Shown: positions 44,243 through 53,224, counted from the stretch's first letter. The stretch is DNA of 64,000 nt from Actinomycetota bacterium (GCA_003162055.1 PMNA01000017.1:149780-213779); one strand, 5' to 3'. The notes: generated from the sequence alone by a model not told the origin. Numbers and translations: made by a program.

Positions 44243-45234
44243 TGATCTCAACTGCGATCATCGGGACGGCCGGTTACACCGGCCAGGAGACGCTAGACCG
44301 CGTCCTCTTCCACCCCGAGCTGGAGCTGATAGCGCTTGGCTCGAATACGTTTGCCGGTAGGCCGGCAAGCGTGCTCGATCCGCGCCTCGCCGCCAGCGAG
44401 ATCGCCGAGCTCGAGCTGGTCTCGAACGAGCAGGCGCTGGCAAGCGGCGCCGAGCTGATCTTTCTCTGCATGGAGAACGAACGGGCGGCGGCCGTCGAGC
44501 CTCCTGTCGGCGCCGTGGTGGTCGATCTCTCCGGTGCGCACCGGCTCAAAGACGCCTCTGCCTACGAGCGCTGGTACGGCTTCGCTCATCCCAAGCCCGA
44601 GTCTCTTGTGGACTGGTGCTTCGCGCTCCCCGAGCTGGCGCCCCCGACGGGAAAGCTCATCGCCAGCCCCGGCTGCTACGTGACGGCCACCCTGCTCTCG
44701 CTCGCTCCGCTCAAGGACGACCTCGACCCGGCGACCGTTGTCGTCGACGGCAAGTCCGGCACGACCGGCGCGGGCCGGAGCCCGAGCCCGGTGCTGCACG
44801 CAGGCGCCGTGCTCGAGACCGTCGTCCCCTACAAGATCGGCGTTCATCAGCATGTGCCCGAGATGGCGCAGTTCCTGGGCTTCACCCCCACGTTCGTGCC
44901 CCATCTGCTACCGATCAGGCGCGGCATCGTCGCCACTTCGTATCTGCGCGGGATCGACGCCAAGGCGGCGCGGGCCAAGCTCGCGAGCGCCTACGCCTCG
45001 GCGCCGCTGGTGAACGTGCTGCCGGAAGGCGCGGTCCCCAACCTGCGCCGGATGCAGGAGACCGATTGCGTCGAGATCAACGCTTTCGCCGACACGGCGA
45101 CGGACGCCACCATCGTCGTCTGTGCGCTCGACAACCTCGGCAAGGGCGCCGCCGGGCAGGCGGTGCAGAATGCCAACCTGGCACTCGGGCTGGAGGAGAC
45201 GGCCGGGCTCCGGATCGGGATTCTGAGCGCATGA
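44212..45234 (+). CDS. argC: N-acetyl-gamma-glutamyl-phosphate reductase
   Basis: A 340-residue NADPH-dependent reductase, third step of arginine synthesis. Nucleotide motif GTAGYTGQE is near the start, catalytic Cys155 is in ASPGCYVTA, and the His region is GVHQHVPEM. It ends in CALDNLGKGAAGQAVQNAN, typical of the family. ATG 44212 is supported by AGGGG 5 nt upstream; GTG 44242 would also preserve the domain but lacks a ribosome binding site. The argJ ATG overlaps its stop (ATGA). Confidence 0.95.
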   Translation: MIRENLHNTRVISTAIIGTAGYTGQETLDRVLFHPELELIALGSNTFAGRPASVLDPRLAASEIAELELVSNEQALASGAELIFLCMENERAAAVEPPVGAVVVDLSGAHRLKDASAYERWYGFAHPKPESLVDWCFALPELAPPTGKLIASPGCYVTATLLSLAPLKDDLDPATVVVDGKSGTTGAGRSPSPVLHAGAVLETVVPYKIGVHQHVPEMAQFLGFTPTFVPHLLPIRRGIVATSYLRGIDAKAARAKLASAYASAPLVNVLPEGAVPNLRRMQETDCVEINAFADTATDATIVVCALDNLGKGAAGQAVQNANLALGLEETAGLRIGILSA

Positions 45235-46394
45235 GTGTGACAGCCGCCAAGGGGTTTCTGGCTTGCGGCGTTCGCGCCGGAATGAAGACGGAGGGGCTCG
45301 ACCTGGCGCTCGTCCGCTCGACGGAGCCCGCGGTCGGCGCCGCGATGTTCACCCAGAACAGGGTGCAAGCCGCGCCGGTCACCGTCTCGCGCCGGCACCT
45401 GGCGCAGGCGCAACCGCAGGCGATCGTCCTCAACTCCGGCTGCGCCAATGCCGCCACCGGCGAGCGCGGCGAGCTCGACGCTCTGGCCACCGCCGACGAG
45501 GCAGCCCAGCTGCTGAACCTCTCGAGCGAAGAGATCCTGGTTTGCTCGACCGGCGTGATCGGGGTCAGGCTGCCGCTCGACCAGCTCCTGCCGGGGCTTG
45601 CCGTCGCGGCAGCGGCGCTTTCCGAGACGGGCGGCGGCGACGCGGCCCACGCGATCATGACCACCGACACGCGCTCCAAGCAGACGACCGCTTCGGGCGC
45701 CGGCTTCACGGTGGGAGGAATGGCCAAGGGCGCAGCGATGATCCATCCCCAGCTGGCGACGATGCTCGCCGTCATCACGACCGACTATCCGCTCCGGCCG
45801 GGCGAGCCCGAGCGGTTCCTGCGCCCGGCCGTCGAGCACAGCTTCAATCGCATCTCGGTAGACGGCGACTGCTCGACCAACGACACCGTGATCCTGCTGG
45901 CGAACGGTGCCGGCAAGGTCGAGCGAGGCGAGGCGACCGACCAGGAGTTCGAGCAGTCGCTGGCGCAGGTCTGCCACGAGTTGGCCGAGCAGATCGTCAA
46001 GGACGCCGAAGGCTTCACCGTGCTGATGGAGGTGAACGTGAGCGGCGCCACCGACGAGGACCAGGCGGTGGCGATCGCGGCCCGTATCGCCTCCTCCCCA
46101 CTGGTCAAGACGGCGGTGTTCGGACGCGACCCGAACTGGGGCCGGGTGATGATGGCCGCCGGCTCGGCGCCCTGGCACGGAAGCTACGCAGAGCTCGACC
46201 CGGGCAAGGTGACGCTGGCCTTCAACGGCACGCAGGTGCTGACCGACGGCGCCTACATCGAGGCCACACCGTCCATGGAAGGCGTGAGTTGCGTGATCGA
46301 TCTCGATCTCGGACTCGGTGACGGCGAGGCCGCCTATCTCGCCTCCGACCTCTCCTACGAGTACGTGCGTCTGAACGCGGAGTACACAACGTGA
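45231..46394 (+). CDS. argJ: Glutamate N-acetyltransferase / amino-acid acetyltransferase
   Basis: A 387-residue enzyme that transfers acetyl from acetylornithine to glutamate, and may also use acetyl-CoA. The self-cleavage site is in MAKGAAMIHPQLATMLAV, where the Thr after LA becomes the nucleophile of the beta chain. FTQNRVQAAPV and VLNSGCANAATGE are N-terminal hallmarks, and FGRDPNWGRVMMAAG is C-terminal. It overlaps both neighbours by 4 nt. Because ArgJ recycles the acetyl group, argF-independent ornithine production is complete in this cluster. Confidence 0.96.
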   Translation: MSVTAAKGFLACGVRAGMKTEGLDLALVRSTEPAVGAAMFTQNRVQAAPVTVSRRHLAQAQPQAIVLNSGCANAATGERGELDALATADEAAQLLNLSSEEILVCSTGVIGVRLPLDQLLPGLAVAAAALSETGGGDAAHAIMTTDTRSKQTTASGAGFTVGGMAKGAAMIHPQLATMLAVITTDYPLRPGEPERFLRPAVEHSFNRISVDGDCSTNDTVILLANGAGKVERGEATDQEFEQSLAQVCHELAEQIVKDAEGFTVLMEVNVSGATDEDQAVAIAARIASSPLVKTAVFGRDPNWGRVMMAAGSAPWHGSYAELDPGKVTLAFNGTQVLTDGAYIEATPSMEGVSCVIDLDLGLGDGEAAYLASDLSYEYVRLNAEYTT

Positions 46395-47059
46395 GCCGGA
46401 TCGTCGTCAAGCTGGGTGGCGCCGTCGCCCGCGACGCGATCTCGTATCCGCTCGCGCTCGCAGATCAGGGCCACGAGGTTTGCATCGTGCACGGCGCGGG
46501 GCCGCAGATCTCGCTCGAGATGGCGAAGCGCGGAATCGAGGTCACCTTCGTCCACGGCCGGCGCGTGACTACGCCGGAGGCGCTGGAAGTCGTGCGCCAG
46601 GCAATGGCGCAGGTCAACCGCGAGCTTGTAGAGGCCGTCGGCGAGCGCGCCGTCGGCCTGATGGGCGACGAGATCGGGCTCGAAGCCGAGCAGGCGAGCG
46701 AGCTGGGCCTGGTCGGGAATCCGCTCCCGAGCTCGCCCGCAGCGGTGACCGAAGCGCTCGCCGCCGGGCGAGTGCCGGTGATCGCTCCGCTCGCGCGCGG
46801 ACCGCTCAACGTCAACGCCGACGAGGCGGCGGCGATGCTCGCGGTCGGTATCGGGGCCGAGCGCGTCCATTTCGTCACCGACGTGCCCGGGCTGCTGATG
46901 GGCGACGAGGTCGTCGCCTCGATTCATGCCCATGAGGCCGAGCTGCTGCTGGATAGCGGCGAGCTCAAGGGCGGGATCATTCCCAAGCTCCGCGCCGCGG
47001 TGCACGCCGCCCACCAGGGCGTCATCGCCGAGATCGGCGAGACGGCGGTGATCGCATGA
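46391..47059 (+). CDS. argB: Acetylglutamate kinase, short form
   Basis: A 222-residue amino-acid kinase, well below the usual 280-300. Core motifs remain: VVKLGGAVARD, VHGAGPQIS, FVHGRRVTTPEAL, LNVNADEAAAMLAVGIGAERVHFVTDVPG and KGGIIPKLRAA. The N-terminal helix that mediates hexamer formation and arginine inhibition in some kinases is missing, as is the usual C-terminal ElfT/GiGT end. Start GTG overlaps the argJ stop (GTGA). It phosphorylates N-acetylglutamate in step two. The compact form may be a lineage trait rather than a truncation, since it joins argD without a gap. Confidence 0.92.
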   Translation: MSRIVVKLGGAVARDAISYPLALADQGHEVCIVHGAGPQISLEMAKRGIEVTFVHGRRVTTPEALEVVRQAMAQVNRELVEAVGERAVGLMGDEIGLEAEQASELGLVGNPLPSSPAAVTEALAAGRVPVIAPLARGPLNVNADEAAAMLAVGIGAERVHFVTDVPGLLMGDEVVASIHAHEAELLLDSGELKGGIIPKLRAAVHAAHQGVIAEIGETAVIA

Positions 47060-48192
47060 CGAAGATGATCGAGACGAACCTGCTGCCGATCTACGCCCGC
47101 GCGCCCGTCACCTTCGTCGAGGGCGACGGCTGCTGGCTGACCGATGACAACGGCGAGCGCTATCTCGACTTCGCCGGCGGTATCGCCGTGATCGGGCTGG
47201 GGCATCGCCACCCCGCCTCCACCCGCGCCGCGCACGAGCAGCTCGATCGACTCTGGCACGTATCCAATCTCTACTGGACGATCCCGGTGATGGAGCTGGC
47301 GAAGAAGCTCTCCGATCGCTTCGGCGGCGCCCGGACCTTCTTCTGCAACTCGGGCACCGAGGCGATCGAGGCGGCGATCAAGTACGCGCGCAAGGCAACC
47401 GGCAAGGTCGGCGCCGTTGCGCTCGAAGGATCGTTCCACGGGCGCACGATGGGAAGCCTCTCGATCACCGGGCAGGCCGCCAAGCGCGAGACGTTCGCGC
47501 CGCTGCTCAACCAGGTCAGCTTCGCCTTTCTCAACAACTCGCTCTCGCTGCGCGCCGCCGCGCTGGCCGACACCGGGCTGATCATCATGGAGCCGATTCT
47601 GGCCGAGGGCGGAGTGCGCCCGGTCGACGTCGAGTTCGCACGGACGGCCCGCGCGCTCGCCGACGAGCTCGGCGCGCTGCTCTGCTTCGACGAGGTACAG
47701 ACCGGCGTCGGCAGGACGGGCTCCTTCTTCGCCTTCGAGAAGCTGGGTGTGAAGCCCGACCTGGTCACGCTGGCCAAGGGGCTGGCCAACGGTCTTCCGA
47801 TCGGCGCGCTGCTGGTGGCGGACGGCGTCAGCGGCGGGCTCGAGCCGGGCGACCACGCCTCGACCTTCGGCGGTAACCCCGTGTCCTGCGCCGCCGCTTG
47901 CGCCGTCGTCGATGCGATCGACGAGGAACTGCTCGCGAACGCGCGTGCGATGGGCGAGCGCCTGGCATCGGGGTTGCGCGGGCTTCCCGGCGTCTCGGAG
48001 GTACGAGGCGCCGGCCTTCTGATTGGTGCCGACGTGGAAGGCGCCGCCGCCGACGTCGCGGCAAGAGCGCTCGAGCAACGGCTGCTCATCACCACCTGCG
48101 GAACCGATTCGATCCGGCTGACGCCTCCTCTCACCGTCTCGGCGAGATTGGTCGATCAGGCCCTCGCAACTCTTCGGGAGGTACTGGCATGA
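47056..48192 (+). CDS. argD: Acetylornithine aminotransferase
   Basis: A 378-residue class III PLP aminotransferase. NSGTEAIEAAIKYARKAT binds the cofactor phosphate, ALEGSFHGRTMGSLSITG is typical, FDEVQTGVGRTG contains the Asp that contacts PLP, and LAKGLANGLPIGA has the PLP lysine. It converts N-acetylglutamate semialdehyde to acetylornithine. It overlaps argB and argR by 4 nt each (ATGA). In many actinobacteria argF follows here; in this window argR does. Confidence 0.96.
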   Translation: MTKMIETNLLPIYARAPVTFVEGDGCWLTDDNGERYLDFAGGIAVIGLGHRHPASTRAAHEQLDRLWHVSNLYWTIPVMELAKKLSDRFGGARTFFCNSGTEAIEAAIKYARKATGKVGAVALEGSFHGRTMGSLSITGQAAKRETFAPLLNQVSFAFLNNSLSLRAAALADTGLIIMEPILAEGGVRPVDVEFARTARALADELGALLCFDEVQTGVGRTGSFFAFEKLGVKPDLVTLAKGLANGLPIGALLVADGVSGGLEPGDHASTFGGNPVSCAAACAVVDAIDEELLANARAMGERLASGLRGLPGVSEVRGAGLLIGADVEGAAADVAARALEQRLLITTCGTDSIRLTPPLTVSARLVDQALATLREVLA

Positions 48193-48674
48193 AAAAGAGC
48201 GATCGCCACGCTGTGATCCTGCGCCTCGTCCGCGAGCGCGAGATCGCGACTCAGGATGAGTTGGCTCAGGCCCTGCACGAGCTCGGCTACGAAGCCGTGC
48301 AGACGACCGTCTCGCGCGACATCACGGAGCTTGGGCTGGTAAAAGTGCGCGGCGCGGGTGGGAGGCTCGTCTACGCGCCGGCCGCCGGAGCGAACGGTCA
48401 TCGCCGTCAGACGCAGCTCGCAGAGGCCTTCAAGCGCTGGGCTCTGAGCTGCGAATCGAGCGCGAATCTGGTCGTCCTGACAACACCACCGGGCTTCGCC
48501 GGAGCGCTGGCTCAGGAAGTCGACGACGCCCACCTGCCGCACATCCTCGCCACCCTCGCGGGCGAGAACACGATTTTCGTCGTGGCCTGCGAAGGAATGA
48601 CGGGCGCCGAGCTTGCCGAGGAGCTCCGAGCCGAGTTCCTGGCCGGATTAGACATCGAGAACGACAAGAGATGA
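48189..48674 (+). CDS. argR: Arginine repressor
   Basis: A 161-residue regulator. The N-terminal winged helix (RHAVILRLVREREIATQDEL, then QTTVSRDITELGLVKVRG) binds ARG boxes. The C-terminal domain oligomerises and binds arginine; LPHILATLAGENTIFVVACE covers the ligand region, with the late Glu-Asn-Thr typical of the family. Encoded inside the operon that it presumably controls. The candidate site is the direct repeat at the argC start. Confidence 0.96.
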   Translation: MKKSDRHAVILRLVREREIATQDELAQALHELGYEAVQTTVSRDITELGLVKVRGAGGRLVYAPAAGANGHRRQTQLAEAFKRWALSCESSANLVVLTTPPGFAGALAQEVDDAHLPHILATLAGENTIFVVACEGMTGAELAEELRAEFLAGLDIENDKR

Positions 48675-48683
48675 GGAGTCGAG

Positions 48684-49883
48684 ATGAGTAAGACCGCGGT
48701 ACTTTGTTATTCGGGTGGCCTGGACACCACCTGCGCGATCTGCTGGCTGAAAGAGGACTACGGCTTCGATGACGTCGTGGCTGTGATGGCCGACGTCGGC
48801 CAGGAGTACGACCTGGAGCAGGCGATCGAGCGCGGCGAGGTCGCCGGCGCCAAGGAGATCATCGTGCTCGACCTGAAAGAGCGCTTCGCGAGCGGCATCG
48901 TCGCCCAGGCGATCAAGACCAACGCGCTCTACGAGGGACGATATCCCCTCGTCTCGGCTCTCTCGCGCCCCCTTATCGCGGGCGCGGTTGCCGAAGTGGC
49001 CCTCAAGAACAAGGCCGAGGCGCTCGTGCATGGCTGCACCAGCAAGGGCAACGACCAGCTTCGCTTCGACTACGCCTTCAAAGCCAACTACCCGGGCGTC
49101 AAGGTGATCGCTCCGCTGCGCGATAAGGCGCGTACGCGCGAGGAGGAGATCGTCTACGCGCAGGAGCGCGGCATTCCGATCACCAACAGCAAGGAATCGC
49201 CCTATTCGATCGACGAGAACCTGTTCGGGCGCGCGATCGAGTCCGGGATGCTCGAGGACGCCTGGAACGCTCCGCCCGAGGAGCCCTACACGATGACGTC
49301 CGACCCGACCAAGGCGCCCGCGCCAAAGGAGATCGTGATCGGCTTCGAGGCCGGCGTCCCGGTTTCGCTCGACGGTAAGAAGCTGCCCGCTCACGAGCTC
49401 ATCCACCGGATGAACGTCGAGGCCGGCGCCTACGGAATCGGCCGCATCGACATGATCGAGAACCGCGCTATCGGCATCAAGAGCCGCGAGGTCTACGAGG
49501 CACCGGCCGCGATCGCCCTGATCGAGGCGCACAAGGCGCTGGAAGATCTAATCCTGACCCGGGACGAGCTGCGCCTGAAGCACTATCTCGAGGTGCGCTG
49601 GACGGAGATCGTCTACGAGGGCAAGTGGTTCAGCCCGGCGCGCGAGGCGATCGACGCCTTCGTCGACCACACGCAAACGCTGGTCAGCGGCGAGGTGCGG
49701 CTGCGCCTGCAGGGCGGACAGGCCGTGGTCGTCGGACGGCGCTCCGACAACGCTCTGTACTCCGAGACGCTCGCTTCCTACGGGGCATCCGATACCTTCC
49801 CGCACAAGGCGGCCGAGGGCCTGATCACCCTCCTCTCGCTCGAGACGGAGGCCGTCGCGGCCCGGGCGAGAAAGAACGGATAG
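48684..49883 (+). CDS. argG: Argininosuccinate synthase
   Basis: A 399-residue ATP-dependent enzyme joining citrulline and aspartate. LCYSGGLDTTCAICWL is the ATP pyrophosphatase motif. HGCTSKGNDQLRFDYAF and SKESPYSIDENLFGRAIESG, the latter given here as ESPYSIDENLFGR, are family signatures. GAGGAG stands before ATG 48684. It needs citrulline made by ArgF, which is not encoded in this operon. It lies 9 bp after argR and 58 bp before argH. Confidence 0.97.
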   Translation: MSKTAVLCYSGGLDTTCAICWLKEDYGFDDVVAVMADVGQEYDLEQAIERGEVAGAKEIIVLDLKERFASGIVAQAIKTNALYEGRYPLVSALSRPLIAGAVAEVALKNKAEALVHGCTSKGNDQLRFDYAFKANYPGVKVIAPLRDKARTREEEIVYAQERGIPITNSKESPYSIDENLFGRAIESGMLEDAWNAPPEEPYTMTSDPTKAPAPKEIVIGFEAGVPVSLDGKKLPAHELIHRMNVEAGAYGIGRIDMIENRAIGIKSREVYEAPAAIALIEAHKALEDLILTRDELRLKHYLEVRWTEIVYEGKWFSPAREAIDAFVDHTQTLVSGEVRLRLQGGQAVVVGRRSDNALYSETLASYGASDTFPHKAAEGLITLLSLETEAVAARARKNG

Positions 49884-49941
49884 ATGTTTAGAACTCCTTT
49901 CAGAACGACGCACTCCGTCTTCATCCCGAACTGAGTTCGTA

Positions 49942-51180
49942 ATGCCACTTTGGTCTGACAGAGTCGAGAAGAAGCTTGCGCCGGAAGTGGCGGAATTTCT
50001 GCGCGCACCCGACCGCGAGCTTCTTCCCTACGACTGCGCGGCCTCCAAGCAGCACGCCGAGCGCTTGCGCGGAGCTGGACTCATCAGCGCCGAGGAACTG
50101 GTGCAGATTTCCGAGGCGCTCGACCGGATCGCCCGCGAGGGCGGCGTGACCGATGCCGACGAGGACGTCCACTCCGCGATCGAGCGCCTGCTCGGCGATC
50201 TGGGCCGCAAGATTCACGCCGGCCGCTCGCGCAACGATCAAGTCGTGGCGGCGATGCGCCTCTACGCGCTCGATGCCTGCAAGGAGGCGAGCGAGGGAGT
50301 CCGCCTGCTGGCATCCGTACTACTCAACCGGGCCGAAACGGAGGCCGAGACGCTGATTCCCGGCTACACGCACATGCAACGCGCCCAACCGGTGACTCTC
50401 GGGCATCACCTACTGGCCTGGGTGGAGATGCTGGAGCGCGATCTCGTGCGCTTCTCGGCCGCCGCAGCTTCGTCCACGCCGAGCCCGCTCGGAGCCGGCG
50501 CTTTGGCCGGCTCGACGCTGCCGTTACCGGCGCCCGAGGGGCAGATGCGCAACTCGCTCGACGCCGTCGCCGACCGCGACTTCGCGCTCGACTATCTGTA
50601 CGCCGTCGCCGCCTGCTTCTCGCACCTCTCGCGCATGGCGATGGAGTTGTGCTTATGGGCGAGCGCCGAGTACGGCTTCCTGCGCCTGCCCGAGGAGGCG
50701 GCGACGGGCTCCTCGATGATGCCGCAGAAGCTGAACCCGGACGTGGCCGAGCTGGTGCGTGGCAAGGCGGGCACGGCCGCCGGCCGCCTTGCGGGCCTGC
50801 TGGCCGTTCTCAAGGGCTTACCGCTCGCCTACAACCAGGATCTGCAGGAAGACAAAGAGGCGGTCTTCTCGGCCAGGCGCGACCTGCGTGGCGCGCTCGC
50901 CGCGCTCGCCGCGCTCGTACACCACGTCGAGTTCAAGCGCGAGCGGATGGCCGAGGCGGCCTCCGACCCGTTGTTACTGGCCACCGACGCCGCCGAGAAG
51001 CTCGTCGCCGAGGGAGCGCCCTTCCGTGACGCCTACGGTGGGGTCGCCCGCTCGGTCAAGGACGGCAGCTTCGCGCCGCCGACATCCGCCGCCGAGAGTG
51101 TCGCCAAGCGCCAGGCGCCCGGGCCCGGCGCGGTGAAGGATGCTGTCAAGGCCGCGAAGAAGCGGCTCTCGCTGACGTGA
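49942..51180 (+). CDS. argH: Argininosuccinate lyase
   Basis: A 412-residue fumarase-superfamily lyase releasing arginine and fumarate. Motifs are EDVHSAIERLL, KIHAGRSRNDQV, YTHMQRAQPVTLGHHLLAW, and the flexible signature GSSMMPQKLNPDVAELVRGK with the catalytic Ser. It is a little shorter than the usual 450-470 but has all three conserved regions. Its stop overlaps a GTG that opens a broken acetyltransferase frame. Confidence 0.96.
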   Translation: MPLWSDRVEKKLAPEVAEFLRAPDRELLPYDCAASKQHAERLRGAGLISAEELVQISEALDRIAREGGVTDADEDVHSAIERLLGDLGRKIHAGRSRNDQVVAAMRLYALDACKEASEGVRLLASVLLNRAETEAETLIPGYTHMQRAQPVTLGHHLLAWVEMLERDLVRFSAAAASSTPSPLGAGALAGSTLPLPAPEGQMRNSLDAVADRDFALDYLYAVAACFSHLSRMAMELCLWASAEYGFLRLPEEAATGSSMMPQKLNPDVAELVRGKAGTAAGRLAGLLAVLKGLPLAYNQDLQEDKEAVFSARRDLRGALAALAALVHHVEFKRERMAEAASDPLLLATDAAEKLVAEGAPFRDAYGGVARSVKDGSFAPPTSAAESVAKRQAPGPGAVKDAVKAAKKRLSLT

Positions 51181-51351
51181 GCCCGGTCTCGATTCGCTCG
51201 GCCAACCGCGGACGACGCGATCGCCATGCTCGGGCTCTGGGGAGCGGCCGGGTCGGTCTCGACCTGCACCGACGACCTGCAGAGCATTGCCACTCTGCTC
51301 GCCCGCGATCCGCGCGCGCTTTTACTAGCCGAGCAAAATGGAGAGCTATAA
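51177..51351 (+). pseudogene. Broken GNAT acetyltransferase overlapping the argH stop
   Basis: GTG 51177 overlaps the argH TGA and reads VSPVSIRSAN. If one A of the AACC near 51202-51205 is dropped, the frame becomes VSIRSATADDAIAMLGLWGA, then AGSVSTCTDDLQSIATLLAR, then DPRALLLAEQNGEL, a typical GNAT N-terminus. It then stops at a TAA at 51349-51351, where the acetyl-CoA-binding region should begin. So there are both a frameshift and a truncation. A terminator-like hairpin starts 4 nt later. This suggests a former argH-GNAT gene pair. Confidence 0.65.
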
Positions 51352-51355
51352 ATGC

Positions 51356-51387
51356 GGCAAGGGCCCGAGTCTGGTCGGGCCCTTGCC
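51356..51387 (+). terminator. Strong hairpin at the end of the arg operon
   Basis: GGCAAGGGCCCGA / TCGGGCCCTTGCC, 13-bp perfect stem with a 6-nt loop. No long T-tract follows, which is common for terminators in high-GC actinobacteria. It lies about 175 bp after argH and directly after the broken GNAT frame. The rest of the gap to 51627 holds no gene that I accept. Confidence 0.75.
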
Positions 51388-51579
51388 TCTCTGGGGAGTC
51401 CTATCCCTCGCTCGGACGAACCTCGCTCGGGGTAGGAAGCGCGACGGTTTCGCTCAAAGCCGCCGACGCTCCTTGAGCCATCGCCGGAGCGGACACGCCC
51501 GGGATGGCGATGTGCGAATGCGCTTCGGTTCCGTAACTGTCGGGAACCTTTCCGGACGCCTCCTCCTTCGCTTGAATCC

Positions 51580-51607
51580 GCTGGGGGAGCCAGGTGGCTC
51601 CCCCAGC
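51580..51607 (-). terminator. Terminator-like hairpin after glnA
   Basis: GCTGGGGGAGCC / GGCTCCCCCAGC, 12-bp perfect stem with loop AGGT (plus-strand reading), located about 20 bp downstream of the minus-strand glnA stop. It lacks a T-run in either direction. Placement makes termination of glnA the best explanation. Confidence 0.75.
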
Positions 51608-51627
51608 GCCGTCGTCGTCCGTCTGTC

Positions 51628-53073
51628 CTAGGCGTCGTAGTAGAGGGCGAACTCAGCCGGATGCGGACGCAGCCGCACGAAGTCGACCTCGTGCTCTCTC
51701 TTCCAATCGATCCAGGTGCGGATCAGGTCTTCGCTGAAGACGCCGCCCTTGAGCAGGAACTCGTGATCAGCCTCGAGCGCGTCGAGCGCCTCCTCCAGCG
51801 AGCCCGGAACCTGCGGAATATCGGAGGCCTCTTCGAACAGGTCGAAGTCGGCCGGCTCACCCGCGTCGATGCCCTTCTCGATCCCGTCCAGCCCCGCCAT
51901 CAGCATCGCCGAGAAGGCGAGATAGGGGTTCGCCGTGACGTCTGGCGGGCGGAACTCGAGCCGCTTAGCCTTGGGCGACTCCGAGTACATCGGAACACGG
52001 ATGCAGGCGGAGCGGTTGCGCTGCGAGTAGACGAGATTGACCGGCGCCTCGTAACCGGGCACGAGGCGGCGATAGCTGTTCGTCGTCGGAGCGCAGAAGG
52101 CGAGTATCGCCGGCGCATGTTTGAGCAAGCCGCCGATGTAGCTGCGCGCCAACTGCGAGAGGCCCGCGTAGCCGGACCTGTCGGCAAAGAGCGGTGTACC
52201 TTCCTTCCACAGCGACTGGTGCACGTGCATGCCCGAGCCGTTGTCGCCGAACAAGGGCTTCGGCATGAAGGTCACCGACTTGCCGGCGCGCCGAGCGACG
52301 TTCTTGGCGACGTACTTATAGACCATGACCTGATCGGCCATCTTGCGTAGCGAGTCGAAGCGCATGTTGATCTCGCACTGACCCGCGCTCGCGACCTCGT
52401 GGTGATGGAACTCGCAGCCGATTCCGAGCTCTCCGAGCGTCAGCACCATTTCGGAGCGGAGGTCCTGCAGCGTGTCGTGCGGAGCGGGCGGGAAGTAGCC
52501 CTCCTTCTCGCGGATCGTGTAGCCGAGGCCGGGCTTGCCGCTGTTCCAGTGCGCTTCCCCGGAGTCGATCGCGTAACCGGTGCGCTGCGGCTCGAGCTCA
52601 TACGAGACCGAGTCGAAGACGAAGAATTCACACTCAGGTCCGATGTTGACGGTGTCTGCCACACCGGTTGAGCGCAGGTACTCCTCGGCTCGCTTGGCGA
52701 CGAAGCGCGGGTCCTTGTCGTAGGGACCGCCCGTGATCGGATCGCGGATGTCGCAAATGAGCGAGAGCGTCGCATCCGCGGTGAAGGGATCGACGATCGC
52801 GGTCGCCGGGTCGGGGATGAGCAACATGTCCGACTCGTCGATCGCCTGCCAGCCCCTGATCGAGGAGCCGTCGAATCCGATGCCCTCTGCGAACGCCGAC
52901 TCGTCGAAGGCGCTGAGTGGCATAGAGACGTGCTGCCAGCGCCCGAGCAGATCGACGAACTTGAGATCGACGATCTTGGTCTCGACACCCTCGGCGAACT
53001 CGAGCGCATCTTTCGGGGCGACCGAGGTGCCCGCCTCGATGTACTGCTTGAGCTCGATATCCATGTCCGACAT
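51628..53073 (-). CDS. glnA: Glutamine synthetase, type I (GSI-beta-like)
   Basis: A 481-residue synthetase making glutamine from glutamate, ammonia and [16 protein letters not shown] and [13 protein letters not shown] are N-terminal signatures, [21 protein letters not shown] is the ATP-binding region (here also read as [13 protein letters not shown]), and [19 protein letters not shown] is the glutamate site. The long GSI-beta form normally carries an adenylylated Tyr in NLYDLPPEE; here the aligned segment reads DFDLFEEA, with Phe410 in its place, so adenylyl control may be lost. The ATG has GGGGAGG upstream. A structured leader precedes it. Confidence 0.96.
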   Translation of the reverse strand: MSDMDIELKQYIEAGTSVAPKDALEFAEGVETKIVDLKFVDLLGRWQHVSMPLSAFDESAFAEGIGFDGSSIRGWQAIDESDMLLIPDPATAIVDPFTADATLSLICDIRDPITGGPYDKDPRFVAKRAEEYLRSTGVADTVNIGPECEFFVFDSVSYELEPQRTGYAIDSGEAHWNSGKPGLGYTIREKEGYFPPAPHDTLQDLRSEMVLTLGELGIGCEFHHHEVASAGQCEINMRFDSLRKMADQVMVYKYVAKNVARRAGKSVTFMPKPLFGDNGSGMHVHQSLWKEGTPLFADRSGYAGLSQLARSYIGGLLKHAPAILAFCAPTTNSYRRLVPGYEAPVNLVYSQRNRSACIRVPMYSESPKAKRLEFRPPDVTANPYLAFSAMLMAGLDGIEKGIDAGEPADFDLFEEASDIPQVPGSLEEALDALEADHEFLLKGGVFSEDLIRTWIDWKREHEVDFVRLRPHPAEFALYYDA

Positions 53074-53104
53074 TTAGGTTTTCCTCCCCATTGATTGGTC
53101 CAAC

Positions 53105-53136
53105 AAAAAAGGCCCAGAACCTGACCGGTTCCGGGC
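53105..53136 (-). promoter_or_regulatory. Terminator-like hairpin in the glnA leader (candidate attenuator)
   Basis: On the minus strand GCCCGGAACC-GGTCA-GGTTCTGGGC forms a 10-bp stem (one G-U) followed by C and TTTTTT. It ends about 30 nt before the glnA start, so in the leader it would stop transcription before glnA. A second GGGCC...GGGCCC pairing followed by TTTTTT lies just upstream (T-run at 53146-53151). Two terminator-like units in one leader suggest conditional read-through. Confidence 0.6.
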
Positions 53137-53224
53137 TTGAGCACGAAAAAAGGGCCCGGACGTACCACATCCTGAGGCCCCGTTGCCTCGACGACTGCCA
53201 TCGTCGGCACTTCGTCTGTCTTTA

